A model generated the notes under the pieces. The model had not been told where the DNA came from. It saw nothing but the letters and a program-made list of their open reading frames with translations, and did no database searches. Made by a program: the position numbers and the translations under genes. This document shows, one piece after another, positions 1 to 12,401 of a stretch of 64,000 bases of DNA. Source of the stretch: Hymenolepis diminuta (Eukaryota > Platyhelminthes > Cestoda > Cyclophyllidea > Hymenolepididae). Location of the stretch: NCBI GenBank assembly GCA_900708905.1, contig CAADRB010000014.1:62001-126000 (forward strand), written 5' to 3'. Every line of letters begins with the position of its first letter. Positions within the stretch are counted from its first letter, which is position 1.

Positions 1-3000
1 CAATGCTCACGTTTTCACTCTGTGAAGCAATGAGAATACGTCCCTCACTACCACTACTGGAGGTCAAGGGTAGTGGACAACCAATTCTAATTCCCGATAG
101 AGCTACAACATTCACCCGACAGGAGGCATGAGAATAAAGGCTTTTCGGGGGTGGGGTAAGCCCCCAGGCTTCAAAATCTACGATATCTAGGCCCGTGTAA
201 CCAGAGGAGCTTGTTGCTCTGACAGACACAGTAGCGCTGCCAACCTTGCCCAACTCTGCACGAAGAAGAATACCATCACCATCTTCTCCAACTTCTGTAA
301 AGCTCAATTTTGGCTGTCCAGGTCCCTCAGTGGAAACGTCAAAGCTCAAGGACCTCGAAGATGGACCACCTGAGGTTGTGATTTGATGTGCAGCTCCCAG
401 GAGAAGGTTTAAATCGCAAGGTATTAAGCTCAGTGGTGCATAGACCTAAAAGAGCAGAGGAGAGTATTAAAATCAGATAATTCGAAATAGGGGCGATAAC
501 GCGTAAAGTGCCAAACTTACAATGATAGGTTCAATGTTACTGGTCACAGAGCCAGAAACAGCTTTAAGTTTCGAGAGCCCCAGAGACTGACTGCAAATAA
601 TAACTCGTGCAAGACCCGGAAGGTTGCCAGTACTTGGTCTTGAGAGCCAATATGAGCCTTTCGAAGTATCCGACGAGGAGTCTTGACAGGTGACAATCAC
701 TGACTGATGACCCTCAGAGGATACAGTAGTTATCCGCAAGTCTAGTAAATTCACAAATTGAGCTGACAGAGTCTTTCCTTCGCTATCAAATGCACGAACA
801 TAAACCGGGGATTTTGAATTCACTTCCATTTGGGAGGGAGTATAGAGTCGAAGTGAACTGAGACCCACTACTGAGACCACACGTTCGTCATAGGCAGGTG
901 CGATTTCGGCAGACCTTTGCCCATAAACAGGTTCAGCAGGGAAACAAAGATCAGTGGCTCTAAGAATCACCTTGCCCTTGCATATGGGATGCAGGATAAA
1001 ATCTCGTTCGGATTTTAATCCATCCACTGACAGACAAGCTTGTTGTGTCTCTTTTGAACTGGAGAGAATTCCAAAGTGGAAGTATCCCGATCCATAAGAA
1101 AGGTGGACATTAGTAGACGCCTTCGGGTGAAGCAAAAGTTGGAAATTATCCAGAGGTTCAATGGCAACTTTAGGAGCCATTTTAAGGGTGAGAAGGGATT
1201 CCAAATCAGTAGTCTGTTCTCCCTTGTGTTTGGCTGCTACTTGAACGTGCATTAAAGCAGCTGATTCACCTAGAATTCTTGGTGTGATTATGAAGCGAGG
1301 TCGCATTGGAATAATGGAGTCTCCGGCTTGTTTAGAACCGAGAATTGCCGGGTGATAATCGGTGACAACTTTCTCAGCCTTATCTCCATCACCTATAGTA
1401 ATACGAGTGCTCATTTCAATTGAATCCACACCGGTCAATTCAAGACCTGAGAAACCCCTAACCACCACTTCCACGTTCAACGGGGCATTGTTGGAAAATG
1501 GAATCTAGATGACAGAGATTAAATTACGGGTTGAAATAACACTTACGATATCTTCTGAACTGCCAAAAGATCGATTGACAATTGGGCATACAGGAAAGCC
1601 CTTAGGTAGAGTGGGCAGATCCAAATGAGGAAGCAGCTCAATCTTTGCCGGAATGTCACAGACCACCCTAGGGAAAAATTAAATAAAAAATTAAAGACTG
1701 AAATAATCAATATAGATGCAAAATATTATGTCAAACTAACGAAAGTGGGGTTGATAAGACAGCGGGTAGTGGATTTGTAGAAGATGGTCGATTGCCAACA
1801 ATCACACTAACTTCAAAATTGCCGGAAGATTCGCAACGAAGGACAAAATTGAAGCCCGAGAGGTTGGTATTCCCCTGAGACACAAATGCTTGTGGCTTCT
1901 GACGAATGGAAGGATTTGTTTTGCCTATTGGCGCTTCTGTGAATTGTAAATCAACAAAGTGTGATGAGATATCCAGCTCCCAGGGATTAGGACCGTCTGT
2001 GAACTGAGTGTAGAGAAACAGCAGTTGTTATTTATAGGCTGAACTAACAGATCAATTTAACCAAGGTTATAATGCCATAGTTGGGCTAATATGCAGGTAT
2101 GGAGTTCTACTTAGAAACTATCTCATAGAAGCTGACGAGAACATGACAGGCGAATAAGTGCACAAGATACTACCAGTAAAGTTCTTCGTTATTGGTCACG
2201 CTGATTTCAAAAGCAAGACGGTCGTAAGAGATAGCTGTGATATAAAGCCAATTCTAACAAGATATGACAGTAGAATAACAGAATTCTTCAAAGTTTCAAA
2301 GGAAGGTGGTTTCCAGCCCTCATCATGCGTATAAATATAGTATAGTAAATAATAGTATACATTGGAGTTGAAGCCCATGACCCATCGGATACATGCGTTA
2401 TCGCTACATTAGGGGCTAAAAAGGGTATTTCTAGTTCGTCGTCATGCAAGTACTGACCCGATCCGCTATAGGTTAAGTTTAATGAATAGGGCTATCAAAG
2501 TAACATGTCAGATTGCATAAAGAATACTGGAAAATTGCACAAAATGGATTAAGGAACTACAAATTTTGATTACCAGAGTCGACTGCATAGACANNNNNNN
2601 NNNNNNNNNNNNNNNNNNNNNNNNNNNNNNNNNNNNNNNNNNNNNNNNNNNNNNNAAAAAAATTTAAGATCTGTGCCTACAAACCCATGTCTTAGAGGAG
2701 GAAATGCTTAATGTCAATTTACGAAATTCAGGTGCATAGATTTTAGCAAGACCATTGAGGCAATTTACTTGATAAGCAAACCATGCATTGCAATGTCACT
2801 TATGCCATACATTTTCTACTTTATTAAAGTTTTCACATAGTGTGATATTCCCACCTTAACTACTAGTTAATCTGGCATAAAATAAAATTATAACTTACGG
2901 AAATACGTCTTGAAGACCCAGTAGCGACTGCAACGAAGGCATTATTAGGCAGGAAGGAAATATCCTTGTATACAACAACAGGAAATCTGGAAACCGCCTT

Positions 3001-5379
3001 CTGTTCCTCCTTCTGTTCTCCAGTGGTGAAATAAGCCTCAAATTCAGTGAAACCTTCTCTTAGACCAATAACCCGAACAAATGCGCAAACATTTGAATTA
3101 AGTTCATCTTTGGCTGGTGAAGGGAGATGGTGAAGACCTAGAGGGGAAAGAAATATAATTTGGTTAGATGGACTATTAAATCAAAATTAAATAACATATC
3201 AATCGAATTAACTCACCAGGTAGCACTTTGACAAGAGACGAATCAATTGGCCTTATTCTGATAGGTAGATTATGACAAAATGTAATTGAATTTCCATCAA
3301 TATCGACCGCTTTCAAGCCCACAGACAAAATAGAGTTGTCCATCTTTTCCTTTTGGTTAAGAGGATGCTGATTAACTTGCTGAAAATCTGGCAAAAGATC
3401 AAAAATATCCAGCTCAACCGAACGGGTAGATAATACTGATGAAAGTCGACTTTCACTTTCTCCTAGGGGATTTTTCGGCAAATAAATTTCAACCCGACCT
3501 TGTGAAAAGGCCAGATTGGCGAGATGGCTAACACGGACCACAGAATGGGAGCACATGGCCGGGTTGCGAAGGTCAGAGACAACAACTACAGCTGAACCAA
3601 CTTTCTTGACAAACAGAGCCCCATCTTGTGATACAGTGACAACACTACCACCTTCGGTCTCTTTACCGGAAAGCACTGTCCAGATGTAATCCCCACTTCC
3701 ACCCTTGGCCGCAAGATTGAATCTTTCGCTAGCGTTCATTGACACATCCCAAGCGAGATTGACCTGATTTGGGAAAATTTGAATGGGCGAATATGCAGCC
3801 AACTCTTGACTACCCATAACGGGGTGGCTGAAGAGCTTCAATTCCTCATTACTAGTTATAACCCCCTCAAGTGTAGCCTTAACCGTGATCGTTCCTGTCT
3901 TACGCGCAACTACAACATGAGATGTCCCATTCTTAGAGCTCTTTAAAACTTCTAGAGCATCTTCAGGGAATTGCACGGAGATTCGAATGTTGTCAGAAGG
4001 GAAAATGCGATGATTATTCTGATCATACAGGTCCAATTGGAGGTTGTATTCCTTTCCTGTTTCAAGAGTCCAATGGTTGAGATTGCTCTGACCAGATGCT
4101 TGTGAAGATTGGCGAGCGGCTTTGATGCATAGATGAGCATCTTCTCCTACAGGTTGAACCGAGAATCGGAAGTAAGCGGGTTCAACCACATAAACAATTG
4201 ACATGGGACGTCTGTGGTGAGCAAGCATTTGTGTTTCTGAATCATTTGCGTCTCCAACACTTGACCCAAGCATTGAAATAGCCTCTTCAACATCTACAAA
4301 AAATAAATTAAGACCTCCAAATACACCTCACTTTTGTCCAAAAGAGTTACTGTAGTCTGTCCATTCTTTTCAGCATTAATCATAGAACCTGATTTGCTGT
4401 CGAGTTCAATTATGCTTTCGTCAGAAACTGAGAGATAGTATTGGCTTGAGGGCATTTTAATCTCTTCATCAGCATCCTGACGAACTACGATAACTTGAAG
4501 ATGGGCTCGAGCCTTCGGAATAAGGTAGAGAACGGGTGGATTCAGTTGGGCATTCGCCATAACGAGCAATCGAACTTTCGCAGGAGAAACATGGCTATAA
4601 GCAGGTTCTCGAAGTGCTGCACTAACAACCGCTGAACCCGTTCGAAGGCCACTAACCAACTGCATATATCCCTTAGAAACGACGCTAAGTTAAGAGAAAA
4701 ACAATTTACCTGCATACCATCAGCTTCTAATTGACCAATACGACTAGGGGTGGTATATTCAGATTCAGTCCATGTGAGGAAACGAAGTACTCCATCGCCT
4801 GTTACCTTTGAATCCTTTTCGCTTCCAGGATGAATCTTCCACTCGAAAGGAATTCCATCCAAACTTGAAAATGTATTCCCGAATTCGTCATAGGCGATTA
4901 CCACTAATGACTCTGGTGTGTTGTGAAGGTAAAGCTCCTGTGTAGTTGTATCAACCTTTACACTGTGAATATCATCAACGATCACATCGCATTTGAGGAC
5001 ATGACCCGTAACTGAAAGTTTGCTCGATATTTAAAAAGGCTAAATCTTCTACCTATATCGCGGGCGTAAATGGTCGATGTGCGCCGTAAAGAAGACTGCC
5101 AAACAGCGGTAACCGATGCCTTTTCTGTACATGTCTTCCCAACATCTCCTATGGGAACAACCGTGACCACCTCAGGAGTACCCGACCACCTTGAATAATA
5201 CATATTTAAACTTAATATCATTACCATTCATAGCAAGAACCGCCAGAACCACTGATAGTATAATTAACACTAGCAGTGCTGAAATAAGGCAGCAAAAGTT
5301 TTGAAGCACTTAATTTGAAGTCAGCTGCCGAGCATATTGCAAATATGAGAAATAGAGCAAGGCACGCGTACCGCTTCAT
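1..5379 (-). CDS. NUP210: Nuclear pore membrane glycoprotein 210 (gp210), 5' ten exons, 3' truncated by window
   Basis: Single-pass pore-membrane glycoprotein whose large lumenal part lies in the perinuclear space and anchors or organises the nuclear pore. Ten exons join in frame (minus strand): 5379-5225, 5189-5053, 5011-4710, 4671-4332, 4293-3217, 3137-2899, 2003-1741, 1667-1547, 1504-521, 445-1. They give about 1354 residues, roughly the N-terminal 70 percent of a ~1890 aa family member; the C-terminal membrane helix lies outside the window. Start: ATG at 5379 opens a signal peptide (MKRYACLALFLIFAICSA) followed by the family opening (KLLLP, then a Cys-Tyr-x-Trp). An in-frame upstream ATG at 5418 would bury the signal peptide. 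Other gp210 landmarks seen: TIYARDI, FEWKI, YVVEPAYFRF, GGSGDYIW, GNRPSSTNPLPAV and VYVRAFDSEGK. Most introns are tiny (35-79 nt); one of 895 nt carries an assembly gap. Identification rests on recalled family sequence and is strong. Confidence 0.93.
2004..2898 (-). other. NUP210 intron 6 with assembly gap
   Basis: This is the only long intron of NUP210 in the window. Flanking exons join in phase 0 and give the family continuity SSRRIS to FTDGPNPW, so no exon needs to lie inside it. It contains a run of N from 2594 to 2655 and no recognisable coding or repeat content. Confidence 0.7.
2594..2655. other. Assembly gap (62 N)
   Basis: Run of 62 undetermined bases inside the sixth intron of NUP210. 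It does not interrupt the coding model. A single undetermined base is also present at 18789 in a KDM5 intron. Confidence 0.99.
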
Positions 5380-6114
5380 ACCTACACATTCACAAGCCCA
5401 AAGAATTATACACGCCAATAGGAATACAGACGAAGCAATTCAAATATCGACCAGTGACCTTATGAGCAAAAAAGGATTTTAGAAGGAGAAATATTAAAGC
5501 TTAACTCAAAAATAGTCAACTCAATAAATCTCAGAATTATCTTCAAATGACATGCTTTAGTAGCTTATATGCAAACAAAATTTTAAGATGTTATAAATAA
5601 TTGCTTATTTAATAAATTGTTCAGTGGCCCGAATGATGAAAATAATGCATAAGCATTTCAAGAAGTAAAGGTTAAGTGATGAATAAAGTTCAAATAATTG
5701 AATTACTCAAGTTTTTTGCCTTTTGGTACTAAATTTGTTCAATTACTTTCAAAATTCAACATACTATAATATATATAATTTTGGGGCAACTCACGCACAG
5801 ACATAAAATTCTAATGTGAATTTATGAATAAACGTAATTAAATTATTATGCGGTGTTAAAATAATTTAAAATTCATTTCCGAAATAATGACGAAACACCC
5901 TAGAAAGACTATCCAAAATCGTTAATAAAAACTAATGTGAATGAAGTCTTATCATTATAAAGCGTAAAAATGATATATTAAAATTTAATATTTTTATTTT
6001 ACTAATCTATTCAATTTTTGTATTATTTTAAATAAAATTAAATGGTAAGTCTCACTTTAGATATCTCAATCACTTGATACAAATACAAAATCGAAGGTCA
6101 AGATTCATGCACTG
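5380..6114. promoter_or_regulatory. Head-to-head NUP210/KDM5 promoter interval
   Basis: The start codons of NUP210 (minus) and KDM5 (plus) are only about 735 bp apart and point away from each other, so both 5' UTRs and core promoters must fit here. The stretch is very AT-rich with many A/T runs. No CpG-rich core, CCAAT box or confident TATA box stands out. Function is inferred from position only. Confidence 0.6.
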
Positions 6115-9100
6115 ATGGATAGTTTGAACGTGAAAGATGTGTGGGATATTCCCACATATTCGCTTTCGGAGGTGGAATTTGCCGATCCAATAAGGTTTAT
6201 TCAACAAATCTATCCATTTGCCTCGCAATATGGCATTTGCAAAATACGGCCTCCAAACGTAATTTGTTATTGTTTACCTCATTCTTCCCTTGTAGTCTTG
6301 GAAGCCGCCGTTTGCTGTCAACGATATAAAATTTACTTTTACCCCTCGCGTTCAAAAGCTCTCGGATGTTTCAGCAAGTAATCGTGAGAGGAATAACTTT
6401 ATATCATCACTTGTTAACTTTTGGGAGCTACAGGTACAAGCATTATTCGCTGCATCATCTTCTAGAATGTTGTGGTTTATGATCAATATGTAAAAGGAAG
6501 ACGATTGGATCTCTTTAGTCTGTACAAATACGTAAAGCGGCTTGGTGGTTACGAGAGTGTTTGTAACAAAAATGACTGGAAGGATATATGCCAGAATCTG
6601 GGTTTCGATGCACATTCTGCTGTTTCCTCTTCTATCTGCGCAAAGTACCGTAAAATACTGCTTCCATTTGAAAAGTTTGATAACTCTAAACATGAAATGG
6701 TAAGCTGTTTGCATGAAGTTGTGCTTTACGTTTAGACTTTTATTGATGAATATGCACAAAGTGATAAATCCACGAATGATAAGACCAACTATTTCGCCTG
6801 CAAGAAGTGCAATAAAGTTGATAAACCCGATTTAATGTTGATTTGTGCTGAGTGCTGTTGTAATGGTGTTTATCACACCTATTGCCTCGATATGCCTCTA
6901 TCATACGTCCCTAAAAGCTGGCTCTGCCCCAAGTGCTTCACAAAGCAGTTCAATAAAAAAAATGGAGATGGAGAGTATGGTTTTCTAAGCTCTAATAACA
7001 CCTATACTCTCCGTAAGTTCTCCAATATGGCCCTCAATTTCAAGAAATCCTATTTCAGTAAACCTGTAACTGTGAGTGATTGTCTTTAATTATTGGGCGA
7101 TTACCTTTTAGGCCATTTCACTAGCTGAAGTTCGCGAAGAATTTTGGAAATTAGTTGGAGAAGAGGACTGTGAAGTCACCGTTGAATATGGTGCTGATCT
7201 ACACTCCTCTAAAACCGGTTCTGGTTTTCCTACGATTCCAAATAGCAAGATAGCTCAAGAATACGCTTCTTCACCCTGGAATTTGAACAACTTTGCTAAG
7301 AATCCCCTCTCTGCACTTCGATACTTCCCTGATGACATATCTGGAATGAAAGTTCCGTGGTGCTACGTCGGGATGGTTTTTTCTTGCTTCTGTTGGCATA
7401 CTGAAGACCACTGGAGTTTTTCCATCAACTACCTCCATGAGTAAGTGTTTCTGGTTAGATTTCTGATTTTTATTTCCCTGTTTAGAGGGGAACCAAAAAC
7501 ATGGTATGCTGTTCCTGGAGCCTATGCAGATGCCTTTGAGCAGGCGATGCGAGCTGAAGCTCCTGAATTATTCGCCAAATCTCCAGACTTACTGCACCAT
7601 ATGACAACAATGGTGCCTCCAGAACGATTGCGAGCCCTTGGTGTGCCTGTCTATACAACTGATCAACTTGCTGGGGAATTTGTTGTCACTTTTCCACGGG
7701 CTTATCACGCTGGTTTCAACAATGGATACAACTTTGCTGAAGCTGTCAACTTCTGTCCTGCTGAATGGGTTAGTGAGCATTTTCTAATTTAGTGTTTTTT
7801 TGTATTTCTACTCATTTGCTATGTCACGTGAAGTGAGTCACAAGTGGATGGAGCTCCATTGATTGTTTACTTACCTGTTTATTCTGTCATAGCTAAAGGA
7901 ATTTATGTTTTTGAATTTAGATCCGGTGGAGGAGAGGGGTTAGATTGTCAGTGTCATATAATTCCTGGTTTCTTATGATTAGCATAAGGAGAAAATTGAA
8001 TTCCCTTTCACTAATTTTTTTCCCGTTGTGCATAAAGCTAACACATTCATTTACCAAGACGGTTGGTTGGTAGAGTTCTTCCTATCTGACGTTCTTTATT
8101 TATTGCGTTTCTGACTTATTTTCGACCTTAGATTCTTGATGTCTTATTTCAAATTCTTTTTGAGATCGTTTTAGCTGATACTAAAATTAGTAAATTTTCA
8201 TTATGTAGAAATTTGATTTAAATATCAAAATGAATTTTCGTTCATGATAAATCGCTATTATTCAAATTATCTATGTGGCGAGTAATAGTATTTATAGAGG
8301 GATAATTCAATCCTTGATTCATCTTTTTGTTCACCTAATAGTGTTTTAGGTATAGTAAATGGGCTAATGGAGATGGCAATGTTCACTTTATGTTTCTTGC
8401 TACTTGGTCATGTTTTACTTTCTTCGTCAAATGTCAAATGTTTGTCTGTAAGAATGTGTGTTCAGTTAAATGGTAGCATCCTTCAGATATGATCTTACAT
8501 GGTGTGACGGTCAGTATGCAAAGTTCGAGTTCATGGTCTTGATGCTCATTTACACATTCAACAAATTCCATTTCCATTCGGATTAGTTAAATATTGTCAA
8601 GACAGTTTCCTATCAAAAAGGATCCATGAAGTTATTTTTCTACACACAGTGGACTTCGGGGTTAATTATCTTCTCCTTCGATTCTGATTGCAGTATCATA
8701 ATGAAGGCAACTGCTACCAGATTTTGATAACTCCATCTATGAGTATATTTAAAATTCGGAGTGGCTTCTTTAGGATCGTTTCATAGGGGAAAGGCGAATA
8801 TGAATTTATCAACAAAAGGTGTCTTCTCTAAACTGAATTTCAAATTACAGTTTTCTTTATCGATTTTCCATTTAGTTTCCCTTCGGTTTTGACTGTGTGG
8901 ATCACTATGCACTTCTCCACCGACCCCCTGTCTTTTCCCACGCTGAATTGCTTTGTCGTTTGGCCCAGGACCCCAGTCTAGACAGTGATGACGATGAGAG
9001 TAAAGACGAAAGGCTAGTTCCAATTAGCCTGCTTCTCGCAGCCGCTGAACAATTTCCTGCTTTACTGGCAAAAGAACGCACGCTGCGCAGTCATCTCCTT

Positions 9101-10637
9101 CATAACGGTGTTCAACACACCGCGAGACTCATTCCTCAGCAGTCGGCTGAAAAGCTTTTGGCAAAGGAAGAAGAAGAGGCGTCTCGAGAATGTCAATTGT
9201 GCAAAACAGCCCTCTTTACATCGGCTCTCACTTGTTCCTGCTCGAAAAGTAAGTTAAACTTCCTGCTCATGTACAACTCATTATAGAGTAGTGAATTTTA
9301 ATGTGCGGGGCTTATAAATAGCAATAACTTGAATAAAGTGAGTTGTAACAATCTGTCATGGGAATGTAACGTATTAGGAGCTATGCAAAAGGACCCAGAA
9401 GTAGCACTTCGTGACTATAGTACTTTTTAGTACATTGTTTCCGTTAAGATTTATTTTTTAGTGTATTTAACCTAAGTTCATTATTTGAGTTTAATAGAGA
9501 AGCCACAAATATAAAGGAATACAGGGGTCTGTACGTAGAGGGAAGCAGAAGGGAGCACAGATAAACCGGAAGCCTTCTTGATATTAGCCACAGAACTGGG
9601 TGCCGGTTGGCACTTACTCATTAAAGGGAAAAGTATGATTTGGTAGTTAAATAGTATGACTTTTCTGATTGGCTGGCGAGATCACAAGCGGAGAACACTC
9701 TGGTTCATTGTGGCTGTATTTAAATATGTCACTTATGGTAGACATACGAGATAAGCCTGCCACAGAGGGAGGCCTTAAGGTGGTTTAATCATATTGTCAG
9801 ACTCTAAGAAGGAGGTTTGATGCTAATAGCCAATCGTCTGTTTGCACTTATTAAAATTTTAATTTAATGGATTTCAAGAGATCATTCCTCCTTCCACCAA
9901 AATAATTGCTGAATGAAAGTTCCTTTGGTGGGAATAGGCAAAAATTGTATTACCAGACTTGTGAGTGGAATATTTCCTCACAATAGCGAATAGCTCGATA
10001 ATTTCGCAAATACGTCTTCCTACATCATATCCCAAACCGTACATAGTCTATTTCTCCACACTAATGTTAACCTATATTCTTAGGTTATAAAGATGTTAAT
10101 TAAGAAGTAATTTCCAATTTTAAAATAATTATATTATTGTTCAATTTTGTTTATAAGGTGAAGCTTTTGCCTTCATTATGGTCTTGAGCTTGGCATGACA
10201 TTCTACATCGATCCTAGCTTGTACTTCTGTGCATCACTATCTTTTCGCTCAAACTTCATAGTCCATCGATACCATAGGGTGTTCTTAGAAATTTAAGTGT
10301 TTAGAGATATTAAATTTTATTTTTCAATCACCGTCGGTTTGTTTATTAATGATCGTGACCACTTGTGATTTTATATCATTAGTCATTGCTGTCAGCTGAA
10401 GGATAATTAATTTTATGGATCCAGAACTAGCCTACTCTCCATTCCTGCTGCTAAAACATGTGATAATGGCAATTTGCGATAAAAGGAATTTGTTTTATCC
10501 CAGGATAATTAAGGAGCATGAAATGTATATTCGATTACAGTTAATAACGTGAACGCTTCTGTGATCAAAGTCCACGGTCAAGATATACGTCTGCTAATGG
10601 AATATCATCCGCCCTCTTTGATAAATGTTCGAGTGGT

Positions 10638-10673
<36 letters not shown>

Positions 10674-12367
10674 TATCTGAGGCCACTTGTACTTTTGTAA
10701 TTTAAACTAACATGGTAATAATTAGTATATTTTTTATTTGAGAAGATCTCATGGCAAATACTGCTATAAGTAATGAAATGAAAAGACACTTTAAGAATGC
10801 ATATAAAAGTGAAACCCCGGAATTTAGAAATTGCAAGATTTCTAAAAGTTGTCATTATCTTTCGTTTGCAAAGTTATAAGGGAATTGGATGAAAACAGTG
10901 GGACACGAGCCACAATGGGGCTACGAGAAAGAGAAAAGAGCATTGTCAACGCTCTGACCTACTCACTCAGAACACCTGAGTTTGTCAGAAGATGCATGGT
11001 GTGTTGGACGAAAATCCTGAGAAGTCAATGCGCGACATCTTGCCAAAGATCTTCATGTATCTGAAGGAACAATAAGGAATGCTATTCACCAACGCCTTGG
11101 ATACATAATTTCACACGTTCATGAGCGAGGTCGTCAGTCGATGTCGACAAAAACAGCGACGTGAAGTGGTGGATCCCTTACAATAATGTTAAGCGCGAAA
11201 GACAGTGGCTAAGTCGTCGTCAAAGCCAATTTCACAACCGAGAAGTGGACTGCACCCGAAAAATATTCTTTTGGGTGTATGGTAGAATTCGAAAGGAATT
11301 GTTTATTATGAACTAATAGGTGACAATCAAACAATAACATTTGAAGTTTAGTGTCAGCAGGTAACTCGTTTAAAAGCGGTTAACGGCAGGATAAACGACC
11401 TTCTTTGATCAATGGAAAAGGAGTGATTGTGCACTCCTCGACACCATGACAATGCCAGACAATGCCACACTTCAAGAGCAACCACAAATCTCGTTGAAGA
11501 ATTTGGCCGGGAAGTTATGCATCACCCACCATATTCTCCCCATCTTGCACCAATCGATTTTCCTCTTTTCAGGGGCTTACCGAATCATTTGATGGGACTT
11601 CGAAGGCTTACTTCAAGAGAAGAGGTCGACATGAAGAAGCCAGTTTCTTGTTTTGAGTCCAAACTGGCTAAATTCTGCGAAGAAGGAATGAGAAAGCTTA
11701 TGGCAAGATGGGAAGATGTAATTAATAAAAGTGGTGACTATATCGAACACTAAACAATGTATTTTTGACAAAATTTTCACTTCAATTCAAATTAAATAAA
11801 AGGACAGAACTTCTGTTACAACCTGATAGATGCCTCTGTGGAGACTCTTTAAACCATTGTTGTTAAGCCACCTTGGATAGATATCGTAGTCAATGGAGGG
11901 GAATCTGTCTTCCAACAAGATTCGGCCCCAGTCCATAAACTCTCAAAGCTCATTATTGGATGGATGGCCGAGAATTTTCATGATTATGTCACACCAAACT
12001 TCTCATGACCTCTTACCTACTCACCCAATCTTAATCTGTTGGATAAATACGTGTGGAGCAGGGCGAGTGTGGTTGAAAAGGAAGTTAAAAAAACCCCATA
12101 ACACCAAATCTTCCTCTTTGATGCAAGCAATAGCCCGAGGAATGGAGGACACGAATAAAGACCATCTGATCTGACCGAAGCTTGCAGTCGCTTTCGGATT
12201 CGAATTGAGTCGGTAATAGAAATCGAAGGCGGACATGTAGAATGAAACATGTTGAAATTATGTTTATTTGCTAAGTTAAAAGGAAATTGTAAGTTTCAAC
12301 CATCAACAATTTCACTTTCTGCTTTTCTAAAGGTGCGTATGATGTCCTTAGATGCCTTATGAACCCC

Positions 12368-12401
<34 letters not shown>

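Noticed and set aside
5380..5418. Upstream in-frame ATG for NUP210 at 5418
   Set aside because: It would place 13 residues before the signal peptide, and an acceptor-like AG lies between the two ATGs; the ATG at 5379 was preferred.
11893..12174. 93-codon open frame in KDM5 intron 7
   Set aside because: It is an out-of-frame and in-frame mix of the dead transposase relic A, not a gene.
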